Part shown: positions 34,029 through 43,459 of the stretch, piece by piece
Layout: the number at the start of each line of letters is the position of its first letter
How positions within the stretch are numbered: position 1 is the first letter of the stretch
The notes under the pieces: model-generated
Seen by the model: the letters and a program-made list of their open reading frames with translations, nothing else
What the model was told of the DNA's origin: nothing
The model's database searches: none
Translations under genes and position numbers: made by a program
DNA from: an uncultured Cellvibrionales bacterium
GTDB taxonomy: Bacteria; Pseudomonadota; Gammaproteobacteria; Pseudomonadales; Porticoccaceae
Length of the DNA: 64,000 nt
Assembly: GCA_913062605.1 (NCBI GenBank)
Contig: CAJXWQ010000006.1
Location: 1 to 64,000 of the forward strand
Reading direction: 5' to 3'

Positions 34029-35027
34029 ATGACTGAACCCCCGACTAGTGTCGTGGTTGCTGCACTATACCGTTTTGCAAAACTCCCTGATTTTGAATCC
34101 TTTCGAGAGCCTCTTCAGAACCTGATGTTGGAAGAGGGTGTGAAGGGCACGTTGCTGCTCGCCCCTGAAGGGATTAATGGCACGATTGCCGGTTCTAGGC
34201 TGGGTATTGATACCGTCATAGCGTGGTTGGAAAAAGACCCGCGTTTTTCCGGTCTGGAAGTCAAAGAATCCTATGTCACCGGTAATCCCTTCTATCGAAC
34301 CAAGGTGAAGCTAAAAAAAGAAATCGTGACAATGGGGGTGGAAGGTATTGATCCCAATGGCATCGTTGGCACCTATGTTGACCCTCGTGACTGGAACGAT
34401 CTAATTAGCGATCCAGATGTGTTGCTGCTGGATACCCGGAATGACTACGAAGTTGAGATTGGGACGTTTGAAAATGCGGTAAATCCTGATACTGAAACAT
34501 TTCGTGAATTCCCAGGTTACGTCAGCAAAGCATTGAACCCCAAAAAACAGAAGAAAGTGGCCATGTTTTGCACCGGCGGTATTCGTTGTGAGAAGTCTAC
34601 CGCCTACTTAAAACAACAGGGGTTTGAGGAGGTTTTCCATTTGAAGGGGGGCATTCTCAATTACCTTGAGCAGGTGCCTGAAGATGACTCAATGTGGCAA
34701 GGTGAGTGCTTTGTTTTCGACAATCGAGTCACCGTGAATCACCAGCTTGAAAAAGGCCTCTATGACCAGTGCCATGCCTGTCGATTGCCGATAACTGAGG
34801 AAGATAAACAACACCTCAATTACCAAAAAGGGGTTAGTTGTCACCGCTGCTATGGCAAGCACAGCGATGAGCAGGTGAAGCGCTATGCTGCTCGAGAACG
34901 ACAAATGAATTTGGCTAAGCAGCGGGGGGGAACACACATTGGTTCTTCAATGGAAGAGCAAGTTATCAACCGCAAGAAGGAAAAGCTGGCATTTAAGAAC
35001 AAGCAACGAAGCGAGAGCTCAAAATAG
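34029..35027 (+). CDS. trhO: tRNA uridine(34) hydroxylase TrhO (YceA), rhodanese family
   Basis: From ATG 34029 (AGGAAAAGAC upstream; an earlier in-frame start at 33990 adds 13 unrelated residues) the product is 332 residues. The N-terminal part is acylphosphatase-like ([21 protein letters not shown]), followed by a rhodanese domain with active-site C181 in [12 protein letters not shown] and a C-terminal Cys-rich segment (CHACRLPI, then VSCHRCYGK). TrhO is the oxygen-dependent enzyme that makes ho5U34. It is clustered with trhP and cmoM of the same pathway. Confidence 0.93.
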   Translation: MTEPPTSVVVAALYRFAKLPDFESFREPLQNLMLEEGVKGTLLLAPEGINGTIAGSRLGIDTVIAWLEKDPRFSGLEVKESYVTGNPFYRTKVKLKKEIVTMGVEGIDPNGIVGTYVDPRDWNDLISDPDVLLLDTRNDYEVEIGTFENAVNPDTETFREFPGYVSKALNPKKQKKVAMFCTGGIRCEKSTAYLKQQGFEEVFHLKGGILNYLEQVPEDDSMWQGECFVFDNRVTVNHQLEKGLYDQCHACRLPITEEDKQHLNYQKGVSCHRCYGKHSDEQVKRYAARERQMNLAKQRGGTHIGSSMEEQVINRKKEKLAFKNKQRSESSK

Positions 35028-35105
35028 TTGAAGGTGAATCGACGTAAAGTTAACCGGTCAGATTCACTATTGTTAATAAATGTGTATGAATAAGTAAATA
35101 GGAAT

Positions 35106-35134
35106 AAAAAAGGCCGACATTTGTCGGCCTTTTT
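35106..35134. terminator. Bidirectional terminator between trhO and phaZ
   Basis: Perfect hairpin AGGCCGACA-TT-TGTCGGCCT with an A-tract on the left and a T-tract on the right. It lies between two convergent genes and can serve both. Confidence 0.88.
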
Positions 35135-35191
35135 GGTTGCTGCCTATTACTAATAGTTGTTCTTTTAACAGGCTGCTCGTTAAACGAACTA

Positions 35192-36433
35192 CTAACCAGT
35201 CAGGGCAACTTGTCCGTGGTGCTTGTTGATCCAGGCTTTAATTTTTGGGGCAACGCCCTTACGGTATTTTCTGCCATTGAAGATGCCGTAGTGACCAACA
35301 CCTTTCTGCACGTAGTGTTTCTTCATTTTCTTGGGCAGGTTGTCGCACAAATGCAGGGCGGCTTCGGTTTGACCCAGGCTGATCATGTCATCTTTTTCAC
35401 CCTCGAGGGTGAGAATGGCGATATCAGTAATATCACTACAGTTGATCGTCTCACCCTGATGTTGCATTAAACCCTTAGGCAGTTGTTGGTCGAGAAATAT
35501 GCGGTCCATGGTTTCCAGGTAAAAATCCGCATCCATATCGAGAACAGCCATATATTCATCATAGAAATCACGGTGCTTATCGGCGTCATCAGCATTGCCG
35601 TGGACAACATCCTTAAAGAATTGCACATGTTTTTCCATGTGAGACTTCATGTTCATGGACATGAAACCACCAAGTTGCATGGTTCCAGGATAAACCAGTC
35701 GGCCAGCGCCCTCATATCGGTTAGGTACCTTATGGATAGCAACACGCTCAAGAAGTTTTGCAGAGATTTTTAAAACTTTTTTAGTGAATGCGTTGGGGTT
35801 AACCCGGATATCGATGGGGCCTGCCATCATCGTCAGTGTTTTTGGTCGACAGATATTGTCTTTTTTGGACATCTGAGCGGCAGCTGTTAGTGCGGGTACT
35901 GCTGCTTGGCAAATGGCGAATACATGGTTGTTGGGGCCAAGGTGCTCCATAAAGTCGATGAGGTAGCTGACGTAGCCTTCGTAGCCAAATTTGCCGGCAT
36001 CTAAGGGCACATCTCGGGCATCTAGCCAGTCAGTGACATAAACTTCGTAATCGGGTAAAAATTCTCGAAATGTTTCTCGGGCTAACGTGGCGTGATGGCC
36101 AGATAACGCCGCGACACAAAGTAGTTTAGGTGCATCTGCAGGCAGGTCTTCACGACGAAAGCGTATTAGGTTGCAGAAGGGTTTTTCCATAACCACGGTT
36201 TCACTGACGGGGTGGTCCACCTTATCAATGATGACAGGCTCATACTCAAACCCCTGTTTTGGGTAGTGCTTTAGCAGGCGACTAGTGGATTCCAGTACGG
36301 CTTTGCGGAGTCGGCCGTAGCGTGTTTTTGCTAGAGGGTATCTATCATCCGTAACGATATCGTGAACAAGGTCTACGGTGGCATTCAGGGGCGTTAGTGA
36401 TTGGCGGTATAGATCGAATAACTGATATTGCAT
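35192..36433 (-). CDS. phaZ: Intracellular polyhydroxyalkanoate/PHB depolymerase
   Basis: A 413-residue alpha/beta-hydrolase of the intracellular PHB depolymerase type (Ralstonia PhaZ1-like). The nucleophile elbow carries Cys instead of Ser: C175 in FAICQAAVPA. Other family marks are DWLDARDVPLDAGKFGYEGYV, EGEKDDMIS (catalytic Asp region) and GHYGIFNGRKYR (catalytic His). It releases 3-hydroxybutyrate units from storage granules in the cytosol and implies that the organism makes PHB. It is monocistronic between two terminators. Confidence 0.93.
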   Translation of the reverse strand: MQYQLFDLYRQSLTPLNATVDLVHDIVTDDRYPLAKTRYGRLRKAVLESTSRLLKHYPKQGFEYEPVIIDKVDHPVSETVVMEKPFCNLIRFRREDLPADAPKLLCVAALSGHHATLARETFREFLPDYEVYVTDWLDARDVPLDAGKFGYEGYVSYLIDFMEHLGPNNHVFAICQAAVPALTAAAQMSKKDNICRPKTLTMMAGPIDIRVNPNAFTKKVLKISAKLLERVAIHKVPNRYEGAGRLVYPGTMQLGGFMSMNMKSHMEKHVQFFKDVVHGNADDADKHRDFYDEYMAVLDMDADFYLETMDRIFLDQQLPKGLMQHQGETINCSDITDIAILTLEGEKDDMISLGQTEAALHLCDNLPKKMKKHYVQKGVGHYGIFNGRKYRKGVAPKIKAWINKHHGQVALTG

Positions 36434-36560
36434 ATAGATTCTGCTCTACAATTAAAACGGTTAGCGATCAATTTAGTCATAGCAGATTAGAAAGGGCAAC
36501 CTAAAAACAGGCTCTGAGAGTTAGGTTTGTTTGAGGCTCTATATAAGCCGTACAGAAACA

Positions 36561-36589
36561 AAAAAGGCCCCGCTAAAGCGAGGCCTTTT
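36561..36589 (-). terminator. Terminator of acnB
   Basis: A hairpin (AAAAGGCCTCGCT / AGCGGGGCCTTTTTT read on the minus strand, one mismatch) with a terminal T-run, 17 bp after the acnB stop. Residual T-run symmetry could let it work in both directions. Confidence 0.82.
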
Positions 36590-36605
36590 CTGTGTGCCTG
36601 GTTAT

Positions 36606-39215
36606 TTAGGCAACATCAACGATTTGCTCAGCGGCAATGAGTTTGCCCTCATCGGCACCCTTCTGGAAGGAGGCGATTTGATCAAAGTTCATGTAGCGGT
36701 AAATTTCCTCGGACATAGAGTCTATTTTGCTCGCATATTCCAAGTATTCTGCCGGTGTTGGTAGGCGACCAAGAATACCACTCACTGATGCTAGTTCAGC
36801 TGAGCCGAGATATACGTTGGCACCATCACCCAAGCGATTGGGGAAGTTGCGAGTTGAGGTGGAGATAACCGTTGCCCCAGCATTTACACGTGCCTGGTTA
36901 CCCATGCACAAAGAACAACCGGGCATTTCAGTACGTGCACCCACTTTACCGTAGATATTGTAGTAGCCTTCTTCCATCAGCGTGTGGGCATCCATACGCG
37001 TGGGAGGGCAAATCCAGAATCGAGAATCAACTTTATCCGCTTCGTTCAGCAGTTTTCCTGCCGCGCGGAAATGACCAATATTGGTCATACAAGAACCGAT
37101 AAAGACCTCATCGATATTGCTGCCAGCAACATCCGACAACAGCTTGGCATCATCGGGGTCGTTAGGGCAGCAAACGATAGGCTCGTTAATATCAGCCAGG
37201 TCAATTTCGATCACAGCGGCATACTCAGCATCGGCATCTGCTTCCATCAAGGATGGGTTAGCCAACCACTCTTCCATCTTGGTTACGCGGCGTTCCAGTG
37301 TACGGACATCGCCGTAACCTTCAGAAATCATCCAGCGTAGTAGAGTGACATTCGATGTGAGGTATTCTGCAACAGAGTCTTCGCTCATCTTAATGGTACA
37401 ACCCGCAGCTGAACGCTCTGCGGAGGCATCGGACAGCTCAAAGGCTTGTTCAACACTGAGGCTGTTCAGGCCTTCAATTTCAAGAACGCGCCCTGAGAAG
37501 AAGTTTTTCTTACCTTTCTTCTCAACGGTCAGCAAGCCCTCTTTGATACCGTAGTAAGGGATAGCGTGAACCAGGTCGCGCAGGGTGATACCAGGTTGCA
37601 TTTCACCTTTAAAGCGAACCAGAACAGACTCAGGCATATCCAGCGGCATAACGCCGGTAGCCGCAGCAAAAGCAACCAGGCCAGAACCGCCGGGGAATGA
37701 AATGCCCATTGGGAAGCGAGTGTGGGAATCGCCGCCCGTGCCCACTGTGTCAGGGAGCAACATGCGGTTCAACCAGCTGTGGATAATACCGTCACCAGGG
37801 CGGAGAGATACACCACCACGGTTCATAATGAAGTCTGGCAGGGTGTGTTGGGTGTCAATATCCACAGGCTTGGGGTAAGCCGCTGTGTGACAGAATGACT
37901 GCATGGTCAGGTCGGCAGAGAAGCCGAGGCAAGCCAGATCTTTCAGTTCATCACGAGTCATTGGGCCAGTGGTATCTTGAGAGCCCACAGTGGTCATCTT
38001 GGGTTCGCAGTAAGTGCCGGGACGAATGCCATCAACACCGCAGGCTTTGCCGACCATTTTCTGTGCCAGGGTGTAACCCTTGCCAGTATCTTCTGGTTGG
38101 GTAGGCTGACGGAACAAGTCGGAAGCAGGTAGGCCTAGGTGCTCACGAGCACGTTGAGTCAGGCTGCGGCCAATGATCAGGTTAATACGGCCATCTGCTT
38201 GAACTTCGTCGAGAAGAACGTCGGATTTGAGTTCAAATTCGGACAGAACGTCACCGGCTTCGTTGAGAATTTTTCCGTCGTAGGGGCGAATCTCAATGAC
38301 ATCACCGTAGTTGATTTTGTCGACAGGTGCTTCAAATACCAGTGCGCCAGCATCTTCCATGGTGTTGAAGAAGATAGGGGCAACTTTGCTGCCGATACAG
38401 ATACCGCCAGAGCGCTTGTTGGGTACGCCGGGCATATCTTCACCGAAGAACCACAGAACAGAGTTGGTCGCGGACTTACGAGAAGAACCAGTACCGACAA
38501 CGTCGCCTACAAAGGTAACAGGCAGCCCTTTGGCTTTGATGTCATCGATTGCGTGCATTGGACCAACAACGCCGTGCTCATCTGGCGTAATACCATCACG
38601 GGTCATTTTGAAAGCGGCACGTGCGTGCAGGGGAATATCTGGGCGGCTCCAGGCATCGGGTGCAGGAGACAGGTCATCGGTGTTGATTTCGCCGGTAACC
38701 TTATAAACGATTGTTTTGATACTTTCTGGAACAGCATCATTGTTGGTGAACCACTCGCCATCAGCCCAGGATTGCAGAACGGCTTTAGCGCTGGCGTTGC
38801 CAGCATCCGCTTTTTCAGCGACATCGTGGAATGCGTCAAATACTAGCAGGGTGCCTTTCAGTTCTTTAGCTGCTTGTTCGGCCAGTTCAGCATCATCGAG
38901 AAGCTCAACCAGAGTCTCTACGTTATAGCCGCCGTGCATATTACCAAGTAGGGTAACAGCAGCGCTGCGATCAATCAGAGGTGAGCTTGCGTCACCGTTA
39001 ACCAGTGCGCTAAGGAAGCCTGCTTTAACGTAAGCAGCTTCATCCACACCGGGTGGTACGCGGTTTGCGATAAGGTCTAGCAGAAACTCTTCTTCACCAG
39101 CGGGTGGGTTTTTCAGTAACTCGACCAGTGCTGCCGTCCATTCTGGGTTCAGGGGTTTTGGTGGAATTTGTTCTGCGGCACGTTCTGCTACATGTTGGCG
39201 ATAGGCTTCTAGCAT
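36606..39215 (-). CDS. acnB: Bifunctional aconitate hydratase 2 / 2-methylisocitrate dehydratase
   Basis: From ATG 39215 the product is 869 residues and starts [19 protein letters not shown], as AcnB does; the longer frame adds 25 foreign residues. The 4Fe-4S ligands are visible in [14 protein letters not shown] and in [11 protein letters not shown]. The N-terminal HEAT-like region contains [20 protein letters not shown]. It interconverts citrate and isocitrate in the TCA cycle. GAGAGG lies about 10 bp upstream of this start. Confidence 0.96.
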   Translation of the reverse strand: MLEAYRQHVAERAAEQIPPKPLNPEWTAALVELLKNPPAGEEEFLLDLIANRVPPGVDEAAYVKAGFLSALVNGDASSPLIDRSAAVTLLGNMHGGYNVETLVELLDDAELAEQAAKELKGTLLVFDAFHDVAEKADAGNASAKAVLQSWADGEWFTNNDAVPESIKTIVYKVTGEINTDDLSPAPDAWSRPDIPLHARAAFKMTRDGITPDEHGVVGPMHAIDDIKAKGLPVTFVGDVVGTGSSRKSATNSVLWFFGEDMPGVPNKRSGGICIGSKVAPIFFNTMEDAGALVFEAPVDKINYGDVIEIRPYDGKILNEAGDVLSEFELKSDVLLDEVQADGRINLIIGRSLTQRAREHLGLPASDLFRQPTQPEDTGKGYTLAQKMVGKACGVDGIRPGTYCEPKMTTVGSQDTTGPMTRDELKDLACLGFSADLTMQSFCHTAAYPKPVDIDTQHTLPDFIMNRGGVSLRPGDGIIHSWLNRMLLPDTVGTGGDSHTRFPMGISFPGGSGLVAFAAATGVMPLDMPESVLVRFKGEMQPGITLRDLVHAIPYYGIKEGLLTVEKKGKKNFFSGRVLEIEGLNSLSVEQAFELSDASAERSAAGCTIKMSEDSVAEYLTSNVTLLRWMISEGYGDVRTLERRVTKMEEWLANPSLMEADADAEYAAVIEIDLADINEPIVCCPNDPDDAKLLSDVAGSNIDEVFIGSCMTNIGHFRAAGKLLNEADKVDSRFWICPPTRMDAHTLMEEGYYNIYGKVGARTEMPGCSLCMGNQARVNAGATVISTSTRNFPNRLGDGANVYLGSAELASVSGILGRLPTPAEYLEYASKIDSMSEEIYRYMNFDQIASFQKGADEGKLIAAEQIVDVA

Positions 39216-39465
39216 AGTTTGCATCCTCTCATAATGTTGCGTGACCCAATCCGATGGGATTGCGGGCGATTGAGGGGCTATCGGTAACATTTAACCGATG
39301 CCAGTATTCTGGTTGGGTATCAAGCCCAAGGGGCGCGTATATTACTACAATTACCTTGCCAAGGTAATGTGGTCTCTGTGGATAGCTGCCATTCACTGGG
39401 TAAATTCTCTGTTACACTTCGAGCAACAATAATCGTTGTTTATAGGGCTCTCTGGGGGGGCAGGT

Positions 39466-40083
39466 ATGCTTAAACTCTATGGTTTACAGGCCAGTAATTA
39501 CTACAAAATGGTTAAGCTGGCCCTGCTTGAAAAAGGATTCGAGTTTGATGATGTTCAAACCTCACCCAATCAGGAACAGTCGTTTTTGTCCATGAGCCCC
39601 ATGGGCAAAGTGCCATGCCTTGAAGCTCGTGAAGGGTTCCTCTCGGAAACCATGGCAATTATGGAGTTCCTGGAAGATATTAACCCTGAGATTCCACTAT
39701 TTCCCCAAGACTCTTTTGAGCGAGCCAAGATACGTGAATTGATGAGGGTGTGTGAGCTATATATCGAACTACCTGTCAGTCGCCTCAATACGATGGCGAA
39801 CTCCCCAGATGCCAATAAAGAGCAGGTGATTAATGATATCAAGCCAGAGATAACGAAAGGGTTGGCTGCTTTGGCACGGTTAGCAAGATTTGAACCCTAC
39901 CTGGCAGGGCATTTGTTCACCTATGCAGATATCGTCGCTTACCATACCTTCAGTTTTGCCGAGAAAGTTATGAAGGATGTCTGTGGGTGGAATGTGATGA
40001 GTGAAATAGAAGGGCTGGCCGAATGGCAAAAAACCGTGGCTTCCCGTCCCATTGTTCACAATATGGATACATCTAACACCTGA
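39466..40083 (+). CDS. Glutathione S-transferase family protein
   Basis: From ATG 39466 (G-rich ribosome-binding region) the product is 205 residues, starting MLKLYGLQASNYYKMVKLALLEKG. The thioredoxin-like domain has MSPMGKVPCLE (cis-Pro) and LSETMAIMEFLED; the helical domain has AGHLFTYADIVAYHTF. It is divergent from acnB and 41 bp upstream of miaE, possibly co-transcribed with it. Its substrate is unknown. It is only distantly similar to the GST at 24264-24899. Confidence 0.86.
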   Translation: MLKLYGLQASNYYKMVKLALLEKGFEFDDVQTSPNQEQSFLSMSPMGKVPCLEAREGFLSETMAIMEFLEDINPEIPLFPQDSFERAKIRELMRVCELYIELPVSRLNTMANSPDANKEQVINDIKPEITKGLAALARLARFEPYLAGHLFTYADIVAYHTFSFAEKVMKDVCGWNVMSEIEGLAEWQKTVASRPIVHNMDTSNT

Positions 40084-40124
40084 GCTTCAGAGAGCTGAAG
40101 CAACCTAAAGAAAGGATTACATTC

Positions 40125-40766
40125 GTGGCGCCCTCTTCACTAGCAGAGTCTTCACTTGAAGAAATCAAAGAGTTTTTACCCTGCAATACCCCCGATGCAT
40201 GGATTGATGCAGCACTACAGAATCAGGATGTTCTCCTGATTGACCATGCGAACTGTGAGAAGAAGGCTGCCAGTACGGCGATTAACCTGATTTACCGCTA
40301 TGTGGATGACTTCGAACTGCTCAATAAAATGTCCAAGCTGGCTCGTGAGGAAATGCGCCATTTCGAGCAGGTGATCGCCATCATGAAAGCACGAGGCATT
40401 GAGTATCAGAATATCAGTGCTTCTCGTTATGCGGCAGGAATGAGAAAAAAAGTAAGAACTCACGAGCCAGCGAAATTGATAGATACGCTGATCGTTGGGG
40501 CTTTTATTGAGGCTCGATCCTGTGAGCGGTTTGCCAAGCTAGCCCCTTTTCTCGATGATGAGTTGAAGCAGTTTTATTTATCACTACTAAAATCTGAGGG
40601 ACGCCATTATCGGGATTACCTTTCACTAGCCAAAAAGGCCGCGGGAGGAAAATCCATTGATGAAAGGATTGCGATCATTCGTGAACAGGAGCAAGCGTTA
40701 ATCGAGGCTCCAGACAATGAGTTTCATTTTCATTCCGGGCCGCCAGCTGCCCTGACAATTAAGTAG
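40125..40766 (+). CDS. miaE: tRNA-(ms2io6A)-hydroxylase MiaE
   Basis: A 213-residue di-iron hydroxylase. The iron-binding pattern of MiaE is visible: HANCEKKAA, EEMRHFEQV, FIEARSCERF and EGRHYRDY. It hydroxylates the isopentenyl group of ms2i6A37 in tRNAs reading UNN codons, using oxygen. The start is GTG at 40125 with AAAGGA upstream. With cmoM, trhP and trhO it is the fourth tRNA anticodon-loop modification gene within 10 kb. Confidence 0.93.
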   Translation: MAPSSLAESSLEEIKEFLPCNTPDAWIDAALQNQDVLLIDHANCEKKAASTAINLIYRYVDDFELLNKMSKLAREEMRHFEQVIAIMKARGIEYQNISASRYAAGMRKKVRTHEPAKLIDTLIVGAFIEARSCERFAKLAPFLDDELKQFYLSLLKSEGRHYRDYLSLAKKAAGGKSIDERIAIIREQEQALIEAPDNEFHFHSGPPAALTIK

Positions 40767-40786
40767 AGGGTAAGTAGAGAGTCTGT

Positions 40787-41566
40787 ATGTGTGAGCTTCT
40801 AGGTATGAGCGCCAATATCCCCACGGATATATGTTTCAGCTTTACCGGATTGATTCAGCGTGGTGGTAACACTGGCCCCCATGCGGATGGGTGGGGAATT
40901 ACCTTCTATGAGGGCAAAGGTTGCCGCTCGTTTAAAGACCCAAATCCTTCTTCAGAATCAAAAATTGCACAGATGGTGGTGAATTACCCCATCAAGAGTT
41001 GTTCTGTGATTAGTCATATTCGGCAAGCCAATCGTGGTTGTGTCAGCCTGGAAAATACGCACCCCTTTACCCGAGAGTTGTGGGGCCGCAACTGGACGTT
41101 CGCCCATAATGGCCAGCTTGAGAATTTTGAAGCGCTGGATACGGGTAACTATACCCCCGTGGGCGAGACGGATAGTGAACATGCCTTCTGCTGGCTGCTA
41201 AGCCAACTCAAAACTCGCTACCCATCTCCTCCGAAAAACATGGCTGAAGTCTTCCATGATATTGCCAGTTTTACCGATCAGCTCAAGGAGCTAGGTGTAT
41301 ACAATATGTTGCTGACCGATGGCGCCTATGTGATGGCCTATTGCAGTAACAATCTCTATTGGATAACCCGGCGGGCACCTTTTGGTGAGGCACAGTTGCT
41401 GGATGAGGATGTGGTTATCGACTTCAAACAGGAAACCACTCCCAATGATGTGGTGACGGTCATTGCCACTCAACCGCTGACCTGTAATGAAACCTGGCAG
41501 AAAATTGAGCCGGGGAGCTATTGCCTGTTCCACTATGGGGAGTTGGTTTCCTCTTCAGGCCTTTGA
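40787..41566 (+). CDS. Class II glutamine amidotransferase, YafJ-like
   Basis: A 259-residue Ntn-type amidotransferase with the catalytic Cys2 directly after the initiator Met (MCELLGMSANIPTD). Also visible are GPHADGWGITFYEG, ISHIRQANRG, NTHPF and FAHNGQL, all expected in the glutaminase pocket. No synthetase domain is attached, as in E. coli YafJ, whose function is unknown. It follows miaE by 20 bp, suggesting co-transcription. Confidence 0.88.
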   Translation: MCELLGMSANIPTDICFSFTGLIQRGGNTGPHADGWGITFYEGKGCRSFKDPNPSSESKIAQMVVNYPIKSCSVISHIRQANRGCVSLENTHPFTRELWGRNWTFAHNGQLENFEALDTGNYTPVGETDSEHAFCWLLSQLKTRYPSPPKNMAEVFHDIASFTDQLKELGVYNMLLTDGAYVMAYCSNNLYWITRRAPFGEAQLLDEDVVIDFKQETTPNDVVTVIATQPLTCNETWQKIEPGSYCLFHYGELVSSSGL

Positions 41567-41669
41567 GGCCTCTGTTGTCCATTAATCCGGTAGATTTCAG
41601 CTCGTAGGACGTTTATCCTTCTGCACCTTAATTGCACACTCTAATTACTCCTCAGGCTAGAATATCTAT

Positions 41670-43331
41670 ATGTCGAAAGAAGCGTCCCTCAGTAGCCAAC
41701 CCTCCAGCCAAAAGTTCTTTGGTAAGACGATTACGTCGCCATTTACCATTCCCTCCGGGATTGTCTCAACAGCCGCCTCAATTATTCAGCATATTTTCGA
41801 TACCATTCCTGAAGTGGGGGTGTTGACCACCAAGAGTGTGGGTCTGGAACCTCGGCCCGGTTACAGAGAGCCAGTGATCAGCCAATATGCGCCGGGTTGT
41901 TTCGTGAATGCTGTTGGTTTGACCAACCCGGGTGCAAAACAACTAGCTGAGTCACTGGCGACATTAAATGTACCAGAAGATCGCTTCCTATTGACCTCCA
42001 TTTTTGGTGGTAGTGTTGAAGAATTCGTTGAAGTGGCCAAGATTCTCGCCCCTGTGTCTGATGGGCTGGAGCTGAATTTGTCCTGCCCTCATGCCAAAGG
42101 TTATGGCATGGCCATGGGCCAGGATCCAGCATTGGTGAAAGAAATCACCGCAGCGGTAAAAGCGGTGGTAGATATTCCCGTTATTCCGAAACTCACCCCA
42201 AATACTGACAATATTGCAGAGATTGCAAAGGCTGCTGTGGAAGGGGGCGCCGATGGATTATGTGCCATTAACACCGTTGGGCCAGGTTACACCTCTGCCC
42301 ATGGTCATCCGGTGCTTAGCAATGGTTCCGGTGGTATGTCGGGTAAAGGGGTATTACCCATTGGCCTGAAATGTGTGCGCGAGATTGCCGCCGCAGTGGA
42401 TTGCCCCATTATTGGTTGTGGCGGTGCTAGCAGTGCAGATGATGTGCGTGCCTACGCGGATGCTGGTGCAAGCGTTGTGGGTGTTGGTTCAGCACTGATT
42501 GGTTTAACGACCGATGAGATGCGTCAGTATTTCCAAACCCTACAGAGAGATATTGAGTATGGAAAAAATCAGGCAGAAAGCCTGATTCGTTACGACGTGG
42601 ATATGCAGTTCCGTCCAGTGACACTGGTATCTAATGAACGGGTAACCGATGATATTTGTATTCTCACCTTTGACCGAAAAGTTAATGTTCAGGCCGGTGA
42701 ATTTATTTTCCTTTGGATTCCAGAATTAGGTGAGAAGCCATTCTCAGCACTGACCGACGATCCGTTCTCGCTAGTAGTTATTGATGTGGGTGTTTTTACT
42801 CACCAATTGATGGCGCTGGAGCCGGGGGCAGAAGCCTATGTGCGTGGTCCCCATGGCATTCCCGTAGCACCTCATGAGGGTGCCAAAATTATGGCCGTGA
42901 GTGGTGGTACCGGTTTGGCAGCGGTGTACCAGATCGCTCGGGATTTCGAAAATGCTGAAGTGTTTACTGGTGCCCGTAGTAGTGATCGCCTTTATTATCT
43001 TGACGAGTGCAAAAAAATTGCCGATGTTCATGTAGCCACCGATGACGGCAGTGAAGGCTATCAGGGCTTTGTCACCGACCTGCTTCGAGAGCGTTTAAAA
43101 GGACTCTCTCAAGAAGAGTTGGACAACGTAGTGTTCTACAACTGTGGCCCGGAGCCAATGGTTCATGCGGCGATTGCCGTTGAGCGAGAATTCTGCCGGG
43201 ATGAGCAAATTTTCAGTGCCATTGATTACCTGACCAAATGCGGCATTGGCCTCTGTGGTGCCTGCGCAGCGCCAGATGGTCGTAGGCTGTGTGTGGATGG
43301 GCCTTTTCTTGAGGCCTCTGACAGCCTTTGA
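41670..43331 (+). CDS. Fused dihydroorotate dehydrogenase (PyrD-type 1B) and PyrK-like electron-transfer protein
   Basis: A 553-residue two-module protein. Residues 1-300 are a class 1B DHODH-like FMN barrel with the catalytic Cys segment ELNLSCPHAKG, INTVGPGY and IGCGGASSADDV. Residues 315-553 are a ferredoxin-reductase-like PyrK module with an FAD/NAD region (VSGGTGLAAVYQIA) and a 2Fe-2S motif C524, C529, C532, C541 near the end. Separate PyrD and PyrK subunits normally form this complex. Gammaproteobacteria usually have the membrane class 2 PyrD, so this may be an extra enzyme with another substrate. Confidence 0.85.
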   Translation: MSKEASLSSQPSSQKFFGKTITSPFTIPSGIVSTAASIIQHIFDTIPEVGVLTTKSVGLEPRPGYREPVISQYAPGCFVNAVGLTNPGAKQLAESLATLNVPEDRFLLTSIFGGSVEEFVEVAKILAPVSDGLELNLSCPHAKGYGMAMGQDPALVKEITAAVKAVVDIPVIPKLTPNTDNIAEIAKAAVEGGADGLCAINTVGPGYTSAHGHPVLSNGSGGMSGKGVLPIGLKCVREIAAAVDCPIIGCGGASSADDVRAYADAGASVVGVGSALIGLTTDEMRQYFQTLQRDIEYGKNQAESLIRYDVDMQFRPVTLVSNERVTDDICILTFDRKVNVQAGEFIFLWIPELGEKPFSALTDDPFSLVVIDVGVFTHQLMALEPGAEAYVRGPHGIPVAPHEGAKIMAVSGGTGLAAVYQIARDFENAEVFTGARSSDRLYYLDECKKIADVHVATDDGSEGYQGFVTDLLRERLKGLSQEELDNVVFYNCGPEPMVHAAIAVEREFCRDEQIFSAIDYLTKCGIGLCGACAAPDGRRLCVDGPFLEASDSL

Positions 43332-43459
43332 TGGTGTCTATTGATGGTGTCCAGGGCGGTTGGGTTGATAGCCGGGGTTCGCCCCGCCCTCAATGCAACC
43401 CGGTTGAGTCCGATCGATGCATTAAGGGGAGGGTAGTCGTCTGATAAAGCGGGTCAGGA

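Noticed and set aside
38139-38846. 235-codon plus-strand open frame inside acnB
   Set aside because: Antisense shadow of the highly conserved aconitase gene, whose codon bias opens the opposite strand.
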